From contig OX336389.2 of assembly GCA_946902985.2 (NCBI GenBank), positions 281,739,052 through 281,803,051 on the forward strand: DNA of 64,000 nt, in the 5' to 3' direction. Source of the stretch: Meconema thalassinum. Taxonomy: Eukaryota; Arthropoda; Insecta; Orthoptera; Tettigoniidae. The position numbers and the translations under genes were made by a program. A model generated the notes under the pieces. The model did not search any database and was not told the origin of the DNA. It saw only the letters and a list, made by a program, of their open reading frames with translations. Below, one piece after another: positions 57,442 to 64,000 of the stretch; within the stretch, counting starts at the first letter, position 1, and every line of letters starts with the position of its first letter.

Positions 57442-58039
57442 CCGTATATACCCGAATGTAAGAAGAGTTTCTTTCCAACTTTTTGTGTTATAAAAATTTG
57501 GGGTCGTCTTATATTCAGGATATAATTTTTTTATTTTTTATTTTTTTTAAGTAGTATGTGGTATTGGCATCTTGCAACTAGCAACAAATCAATGCCTTAA
57601 TGAAGATTAAAATATGGTTTGTTATGTTTAATTACCATGCATATACGAATAGCGTACATTTTGAGGTTAGGATTTACGCATACACGTCATTTTAAGCGGA
57701 TAAATTATATGTTCGAAAGCATACGGAAATATGTCTTAAAACAATCTTTACAAGAACAACCAGTCAGTTTTACGAGCAGTAATCGAGTGATCAACGTATC
57801 TTAATTTAATAACGTCTCCCATTCTTGAACAAAGAAATTCTAGAGTATGTCTTGGAAAAGTGGGCAGAGGGATTTCCGATAACACGAGACGTTATAAAAA
57901 TGAAAGCACGACCTTAAGGGCATATATTGTGCAAGTTATGAGTTAGCGAGTATTTTTTTTTGAAAAAAATCTGTAAGAGGCAGTTGATAACTAGGCCTCG
58001 TCTTATATTCGGGGTCGTCTTACATTCGGGTATATACGG
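57442..58039 (-). mobile_element. 598-bp MITE, CCGTATATACCCG family, copy 2
   Basis: Inverted relative to copy 1 at 32931-33547. Ends CCGTATATACCCGAATGTAA at both sides with TA flanks (57440-57441, 58040-58041). A T-rich block near 57525-57550 replaces the A run of copy 1. Confidence 0.93.
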
Positions 58040-58407
58040 TAAATCAATTGTACAAGGTCAGTATTGATCATTTAATTTGTCAGATGACTGCATATGCACC
58101 GAGACTACCCTAGCTTGGATTTCATTTCCAGGCACTAATACCACTTCAGAAATGCCTGGGAATGAGAACAGGAAAGGTAAAGAAGTTGAAAAGCATGCTA
58201 ACTTATGGATTGGTTCACAATAATTCCTCATTAACAAGAAATTCAAGGCTGTATGGGAAGGCAAACGGGAAAATTGGTTTGAAATTGTCTCCGTTCATGG
58301 AGTTTCATGGAGCCATTCAGCTAAGACCAATGATGGTGATATGGGCAATATTGAGAGATAAGTTTAAAAGTTAATTTCGCTAGAAATTTAGCAGTGTTCA
58401 GTGAAAC

Positions 58408-58800
58408 TACTGTTGTTGTCGATTCAGTTAGGGAGTTCGCGACATTGTGGTCATGTAGACCCATGTACTTGAGTATGTAGCAAGTCTGTCTGATAACCTG
58501 CGTCATTGTGATGGCTGTATAAGTATGCATATTTGTGTTTGAGGGTAGGACTTGGGTAGGAGGTATCCATGGTCTCAATTTAGGTACTATTCTGGCATTC
58601 GCCTAGAGTAGAAGTGGGGAAACCAGGATGGCTGAGGTAGAAACTGAGCCCACCTCTTCTCAGTTCTGCCTCACGAGGCCAAGTAAACACTGTTCTAGCC
58701 CTCAGACCAGAATTAAATATCTTGGCAGAGCTGGGAATCAATCCTGGACCTCCTCTGTGCTAGTTGAGAATCCTACAGTAGTTACTATGCCAAGAGGCGT
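58408..58800 (-). mobile_element. tRNA-derived SINE (family C), complete
   Basis: Minus strand head cttggcatagtaactactgt (A box) and caggattgattcccagctct (B box), body gctgggaatcaatcc ... gattcagttagggagttcgc. It is the most complete copy of this family in the window. Just left, near 58207-58260, a degraded ggattggttcacaataattc word resembles the end of the TTAA element at 34527. Confidence 0.85.
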
Positions 58801-59505
58801 CCAGTAAAAATTGGAATAAAATAAAAATTATGTTTTCATTGCAATAACTAAAATATCTCCAATACAAGAAATAACAAAGTGATTCTGAAAATACACATCA
58901 AAGTGTCATCATACGAGAGGAGTGTGATCACAATAACCCAAATTTTAATTTGTGAAATGTTTCATTTCTATTACACTATCTGTATTTTGATATCAGTAAG
59001 CTACACCATAGAAATACTATTCTGTAGTATGAAGTCCATATTCATTATTTTGGTGAAGGGGACATATACCAAGTCAACATTATAAATTAGGTCATAGCTC
59101 TCCAACTGTCCTCTGGATAACTCCGAGCAGAATGGCTGCGAGCGAGTCGAGCCAGTGCCCTGTGATAAGAGAATGTATGGGGTGATGGTACAGACCATTA
59201 GCCAGGTACCAATCATAGCAAGCCATGCCCGAGTTGAGCACTGAGCCTATACAGGGCTGTCCTGCTCTTAAAGCACAACTTGGAAAGTGTGAATTAGGCC
59301 AATTCCACATGACTAAAGTATAATTCATATTCAACGTAACACACTTCAGCAAAAGTTTGGAATACAACTCTCGTAAAGCATAATAATCGGCGAGATTCCA
59401 TACCCTGTTGTCCTAGGCATTGCATGTATTGTACATGCAGCAATTGAATGGAAGATGTTTTTCCTGTTCCATACTTCTTGTATACCACATATCACTGAGT
59501 TAGTA

Positions 59506-60497
59506 CCATATTTGCTCGCATATAACTCACACCTTTTTGACTGGGGAAAAAAAGTGTGAACATTTTCGGTGCGTGATATATGCAGGGATGTGTGCGCGAA
59601 AGACCGTATACCCGAAAAAACATAAAATTTGCATTATTGAAGAGGGACAACTGGCACTGTTTTTGCCGTCAATGCTGCCAACCTCCAAGCTACTCTCGCG
59701 TGCATCATCCAGACTTCCGTCCAACGCATTTGCGAAGCCCGTCTTCAAGAAGCTCTAACAAAGTCTGACATCATAACCCATACCCATATAATACAATCAC
59801 GCAAGAGTTGTACTGACTGCCTTCGTTATTTTGTCTTCTGTCGTCAGCTTATCGTAACTAACAATACCAGATCTCAACATTTTCTAACCTATTTAGTGTG
59901 TGGAGCAACAACAAAATAGCTGACAATCACATCCTGTGTGTCGTTTTACTGCGTTGCCACATTTGAAAACACCATAAGTGTATGGTTAGTGGCTTCTAAG
60001 AGTTTTTCTGTACATACCAGTAGAGAATATTAAATTCAGTGACATTGAATTCTCAACCGGCAGCTCTACGAGTACGAGGCAATATTATCGTCTTCTTCTG
60101 CATATTTTATCACTTTGAGTTTAAACCCAGTCGTATAACTTCTGAGTTTTTATATAACTTAAGAGATTTACCCCCACAAGAAAACTATCACTCTAACTGA
60201 GAATCGGCAATGGAACGTGAAGACAGAATACTGGTACTTGTCGACAATGCAACAGACGGGCAACAAATACTGTGAAAGAAAGGAAAGCACCGCCGCCAAA
60301 ATGAACAGAAACATTGTGGGCAAGACGTGTAATGTCCAGTGGGTAGGAGTTCTATCGTACAATTGCTACGATCATCTTAATGTTGGCATCAGAAATTAAT
60401 GCGAGATATATGCCAGGATTTGATTTTCCTGCAATTTCAAATTTTAAAATGGGGTGCGAGATATATGCAATGGAGAGTTATATGCGAGGAAATACGG
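59506..60497. mobile_element. 992-bp MITE, CCRTATTTSCTCGCATATAA termini
   Basis: Left CCATATTTGCTCGCATATAA, right inverted CCGTATTTCCTCGCATATAA, with TA on both sides (59504-59505, 60498-60499). No transposase. A second inverted pair with gcgagatatatgcaa/gcgtgatatatgcag lies inside. Confidence 0.88.
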
Positions 60498-60561
60498 TAT
60501 ATGTATCCAGGGTAGTCAAATTTATGCTAATCCAAAAGTTTGTTGAAATGTATGATTTATA

Positions 60562-61070
60562 CGAGGGTTGGGGCAAGAGTCATGGCAACTATTTTTTTGC
60601 ATGAAGATACCAGTCCGGTTGGAAAATGTGACATATACAGACAAAAGGACAAGGTGTTAACTACATGTGTGGACAATGAATTGCACTGAAGTATCGTAAC
60701 ACACTAATTTAATTTATTATGGTAGTATACAGGGCAATATGGCCTTCACGGTGCAAAAGAATGACTACACAGTACACATACAGTTGACATAGACAAACCT
60801 GGGCCTCAAGACCCTCAAAGTAGTCCCCTGCTACTGTTACCACACGCTGCCAACGATGTGGGAGGCGCTGAATACTATCTGCCTCAGGATTTGCCACACC
60901 ATGTGTGAATCGGACCACCTGTTGGCACACCTCATTAGCAATGTCCTCTCGTGTTGCAAACCGCCTACCACGTAGTGGTTCCTTAATCTTTTGAATGAGA
61001 TCAATGTCACAGGGCAAAATGTCGGGCGAGTACGGTGGGTGCTCCAATTCTTCTCATCACGTCGCAGTAG
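60562..61070 (-). pseudogene. mariner transposase C-terminal part
   Basis: The minus strand reads LEHPPYSPDILPCDIDLIQK, where PYSPDxxPCD holds the last catalytic Asp of mariner, then KIKEPLRGRRFATREDIANE and VTVAGDYFEG near the C-terminus. At 60562-60590 cgagggttggggcaagagtc looks like the 3' terminal repeat, next to TA. The rest of the element is missing on the right, where the Penelope-like element begins. Confidence 0.82.
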
Positions 61071-61154
61071 CTGCCCTAATAATAAACAAAGTTTATATGG
61101 TTCCGCCTAGTCAATACATTGTTTTATTAGAGGTTTTATCGTGACATAATCACT

Positions 61155-61229
61155 TGTCTTTGCGTATGTTGGGACATGTTTCGGTGTCTAGTGACATTGA
61201 CACCATCATCAGCCTATGGTTATTGGCAA
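61155..61229 (-). ncRNA. Probable hammerhead ribozyme of the Penelope-like element
   Basis: On the minus strand: CTGATGA (61212-61206), then a hairpin GGTGTC / GACACC with a 10-base loop (stem II), then GAAA (61182-61179), then CATGTC ending at 61173, the expected GUC cleavage triplet. The palindromic ACATGT would give a very short stem III, as in several Penelope hammerheads, which may act as dimers. Stem I is weaker: GG before the core pairs with CC after the cut, and TTGC / GCAA pair further out. One unpaired T follows CTGATGA. Hammerheads in the terminal repeats of Penelope-like elements are established knowledge; activity here is inferred. Confidence 0.6.
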
Positions 61230-61771
61230 CACTCAATGACATTAAAATAATAATTAAAACAACACACACATGACTAAAATAACACTTTAAAAAGTTTTTA
61301 AAACACTGTCATATTGAAAGTTCAATAAAAAGTCTTAAAAAAGGCTTGCTGCACTGTTTTGGTTTCCAATGTCCTGCTTCCGATAAAAACCTCCAATATC
61401 TAGCAAGAGGTGACCAAACATAACTGGAAAAGAAAATCCCTGTGTGAACTATGATAAATATTAAAACCGAAAAAGTGGAAAGCTAAACAAAGAAAAAGTG
61501 GAAAAATATATAAAAGGAGTGTGGTGAACTTACGGTGTAGCTGTGGCAGCGAGAAATCGGGCCGTGCTGAGGCATACGGAGACTGTGCAGTACTGATATG
61601 GAATAGCATTGGGGGAAGCGGGCGAGGCTTCAGTCGAGAGGGGCGGGGGGAGGGTAAGGATACTGGCAATTTTGGAGGACAGGTGCGGGATGGGGATAGA
61701 GGGGCGGGATAGGGGTATGGGGTTAAGGGGTGGAAAGAGCGGATTTGTAAGTCCTCGATTAAATGATAAAA

Positions 61772-64000
61772 TTAAGGTGGTTTGTATTTAACTCTGTAAT
61801 TAGTTAAGGTCTCAAAGAGTACATTATTATTTTCAAAGTTGATCTCATTGATATTGGTTAGGGGGTCTGTTCTTTGGGCAAAATCTATTTCGATTTCTTC
61901 CAATATGTTCATTGTGGTACCTTTCTTAGCAAGATGCAGGATGCTCATGTCTTTGTTGATGTCAGTGAATTCATGTTTACTGTCCTTCATGTGGTTGGCC
62001 ATAGCGGAAAATTTATTGTATTTTAGAGCGTTAAAATGTTCACCATATCTTGTAGCAAATGACCTACCGGTTTGTCCATAATAATTAGCTTCGCATTTGG
62101 TGCATTTCAATTTGTATATGCCAGATTTACTAAACTTGTTCGTGTGGTTCAGTTTGTTGGTGTTAAATAAAATATCTTTATTTGTATTAGTTGTTTTGTA
62201 GGCTATTTTTAGACCGCGTTTCTTAAAGATATTGGAAATGCTGTAAGATTTGTTGTTAAAGTACGTGAAGACTGCGTACTTGGGTTGCTCTTTTTGTTCT
62301 GGCGTTAGGTGGGTGACCGGTTTGTTTTTAATTTTATTAATGATGTTGTTAACTATCTGTGGTGCGAATCCGTTTATTATAGCAACTTGCTTAATGATTT
62401 TTAGCTCTTCGTTTAGGCTTGCTTGGTCTAGAGGAAGGGAGAAGGCTCTGTTGATCATGCTCAGAAATGCGGCTTTCTTTTGATTACCTGGGTGATTAGA
62501 GTCCTGCCTTATAGTTGTGTGTGTTTGGGTTGGCTTTCTGAAAATTTTGTATGTTAATCTATTATTAATCCGACTGACTGTGATGTCAAGAAAGTTTATT
62601 TTATTGTTTACCGCTGATTCTGCCGTGAATTGTATATTTTTATCCAGACTATTTAATTTGTGTACCAATCCTTCTATGTTCAGGGTCGTCTCATCTAATA
62701 TTACAAATACATCGTCCACGTATCTTGCCCAAAAAAATATCCCATCAATTTTGTTTATGATTTCCTCATGCTCTAGGTGATCTAAGTATATATTGGCTAC
62801 TATGCCAGAGAGCGGGGAGCCCATTGACAGTCCCTCTTTTTGCTTGAAGATTTTATTATTAAAGGTGAAAAAATTATTTATAAGTGTGAACTCAAGTAGT
62901 GTCATAAATTCACTGATTTCTACTTTCGATAACGAGCTACTGCTAGACAGGTTTTGTTCAATGACCTTGAGCGAAGGTTTGATGGGAATGTTTGTATACA
63001 TGTCCTTCACATCTACACTGTGTAAGGAGTGTTTGCTCATTAATTTAAGTTTCATTGTTTCATCGCAGAAATGGAGTGTGTTCTTCAGGGATTTGTTGGC
63101 TTTGTAGGTGTAATGTTTTTCAAGAAATTGTTGGCAAAATTTAGCGGTTCTGTAGAGAGGGCTGTTTCTAAAATTGATTACGGGTCTTATGGGTGTACCT
63201 TCTTTATGTATCTTGGGGAGGGCTCTCAAGGTGGGTAATCCCGGGTTCATGTTGATTAGATTATTTGTTTGTTTATCGCTAAAGATAAACATAGAGTTTT
63301 TCAGAATGCTTTTCAATTTTCTTTGTATGGACTGGGTGGGGTCTTTTTTGACTTCATCAAATTTAGAGTTTTTAAGGAAGTCATAGGTGTTATTAACATA
63401 TGCCTCCCTATCCATCAGCACGACCGTGTTCCCTTTGTCCGCTTTTGTGACAATTATATCGTTACTATTGATTTTTCTTTTTAATTTTTTAAGATGATTT
63501 AGGTTCGGTTTCTGGTTAGTATTGGTGCTGATTATTTTTTGGATTTCTTTATTTGCCGTGAATCTAACCTCCTTCTGCTTGTCAATTGGGAGTCTTCGTA
63601 TAGCAGTTTCTGTTTCCGCTACTAAATTTGTAAGTGTCTTATCGTTAATTTCAACTTCCCAGTTATGTTTTGGTCCCCTGCCTAGTATTTCGAGTTCTTG
63701 ACGGTCGAAATTGACGCTTGATAGATTTTTGACGGGTGGAGAAAATTGTCCTTTGGTATGCTGTTGGTTGATAAACTGTTCCTTAGATTCCCTGATTTTT
63801 CTGGTTTTATTCTGTACGAATTGTAAATTCCTAAATTTGTTATCCAATGACAACACTTTTTTGTTGGTTTTCTTGAAAAGAATTTGATTAACTGTGAGAG
63901 AATATTCATCCCAGTCTTTTTTGCTGGATAGGTTTGCGGCTTCTAGATGCGTACGGTATAACTTATTATTAAGGTTGTTTTTCTTGATGTATAGGAATTT
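61772..64000 (-). CDS. Penelope-like reverse transcriptase with GIY-YIG endonuclease, 5' partial
   Basis: The frame is open from the window edge to the TAA at 61772, at least 742 codons; the GTG at 63856 is internal, because the 48 codons upstream are also open (KFLYIKKNNLNNKLYRTHLE...). RT motifs in order: TKADKGNTVVLMDREAYVNN, LRALPKIHKEGTPIRPVINF, HSVDVKDMYTNIPI (first Asp), GLSMGSPLSGIVANIYLDHL, FWARYVDDVFVILDE (YVDD) and INFLDITVSR. The C-terminal GIY-YIG nuclease has SGIYKLKCTKCEANYYGQTG, RSFATRYGEHFNAL and the acidic ILEEIEIDFAQRTD. The Cys-x2-Cys between GIY and YYG is typical of Penelope nucleases. Such enzymes copy their RNA at a nick made by the nuclease. No defect is visible. Confidence 0.96.
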   Translation of the reverse strand, partial: KFLYIKKNNLNNKLYRTHLEAANLSSKKDWDEYSLTVNQILFKKTNKKVLSLDNKFRNLQFVQNKTRKIRESKEQFINQQHTKGQFSPPVKNLSSVNFDRQELEILGRGPKHNWEVEINDKTLTNLVAETETAIRRLPIDKQKEVRFTANKEIQKIISTNTNQKPNLNHLKKLKRKINSNDIIVTKADKGNTVVLMDREAYVNNTYDFLKNSKFDEVKKDPTQSIQRKLKSILKNSMFIFSDKQTNNLINMNPGLPTLRALPKIHKEGTPIRPVINFRNSPLYRTAKFCQQFLEKHYTYKANKSLKNTLHFCDETMKLKLMSKHSLHSVDVKDMYTNIPIKPSLKVIEQNLSSSSSLSKVEISEFMTLLEFTLINNFFTFNNKIFKQKEGLSMGSPLSGIVANIYLDHLEHEEIINKIDGIFFWARYVDDVFVILDETTLNIEGLVHKLNSLDKNIQFTAESAVNNKINFLDITVSRINNRLTYKIFRKPTQTHTTIRQDSNHPGNQKKAAFLSMINRAFSLPLDQASLNEELKIIKQVAIINGFAPQIVNNIINKIKNKPVTHLTPEQKEQPKYAVFTYFNNKSYSISNIFKKRGLKIAYKTTNTNKDILFNTNKLNHTNKFSKSGIYKLKCTKCEANYYGQTGRSFATRYGEHFNALKYNKFSAMANHMKDSKHEFTDINKDMSILHLAKKGTTMNILEEIEIDFAQRTDPLTNINEINFENNNVLFETLTNYRVKYKPP

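Larger units (their letters stand above)
61075..64000 (-). mobile_element. Penelope-like retroelement, running off the right edge
   Basis: Contains an open RT/GIY-YIG coding region (61772-64000) and about 690 bp of 3' sequence. That 3' sequence has a G-rich plus strand (61600-61745) and a hammerhead-like motif near its end. The left boundary, about 61075, is where mariner sequence stops; no duplication could be checked because the right end is outside the window. An uninterrupted frame indicates a recent copy. Confidence 0.93.

Noticed and set aside
61839..63484. Plus-strand frames of 70-104 codons
   Set aside because: Antisense of the Penelope-like coding region.
63856..63856. GTG as start of the Penelope-like protein
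   Set aside because: The frame is open upstream to the window edge and continues with plausible protein sequence.

Overview
This window is animal genomic DNA, almost certainly from an insect with a large, repeat-rich genome. Eight coding exons of one conserved host gene lie on the minus strand, separated by GT-AG introns of 171 bp to over 16 kb. Nearly all other recognisable sequence is transposable elements typical of arthropods: Penelope-like, RTE-like and I-like LINEs, hAT, pogo/Tigger, mariner/IS630, tRNA-derived SINEs and MITEs. The order cannot be fixed from the sequence; the repeat mix suggests a large-genome insect lineage (inference).

Host gene. The exons at 56670-56865, 50691-50830, 47297-47445, 34169-34280, 33782-33997, 25605-25931, 8910-9155 and 1678-1947 join in frame without a stop into 552 codons. 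They encode the central HEAT-repeat part of GCN1, the ribosome-bound activator of the eIF2-alpha kinase GCN2. The 5' part of the gene lies beyond 64000 and the 3' part beyond position 1. Only about 3% of the spanned gene is coding.

Layout by intron. 1948-8909: internally deleted mariner, LINE fragments and a decayed RTE-like LINE (family A). 9156-25604: a family B LINE split by at least six later insertions (SINE, a 1.97-kb unknown, a hAT-like element, a MITE, mini-hATs, a 1.74-kb hAT), then a long-inverted-repeat element with tRNA-like arms and a 3.0-kb hAT carrying a SINE. 25932-33781: SINEs, a second, nearly full-length family A LINE, mariner and pogo fragments, MITEs. 34281-47296: a TTAA-flanked element containing another element, an IS630 deletion derivative, a 6.2-kb pogo element that swallowed a family B LINE and a minisatellite, and an I-like LINE with RNase H. 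47446-50690: SINEs and a hAT. 50831-56669: a pogo-like MITE containing a hAT-like element containing a SINE. 56866-64000: MITEs, SINEs, a mariner fragment and, at the right edge, a Penelope-like element whose reverse transcriptase/GIY-YIG ORF is open for 742 codons and which carries a probable hammerhead ribozyme.

Most insertions could be delimited by target-site duplications or terminal inverted repeats read directly from the sequence, so relative ages can be ordered. I found no bacterial-type system, CRISPR array or viral gene. The most noteworthy signals are the uninterrupted Penelope ORF with its ribozyme, a hAT-like family whose two copies give 6-7 bp duplications, a mini-hAT patched with 29 bp of LINE sequence, the inverted tRNA-like arms at 20.6-21.7 kb, and a 1.97-kb promoter-bearing insertion of unknown class.
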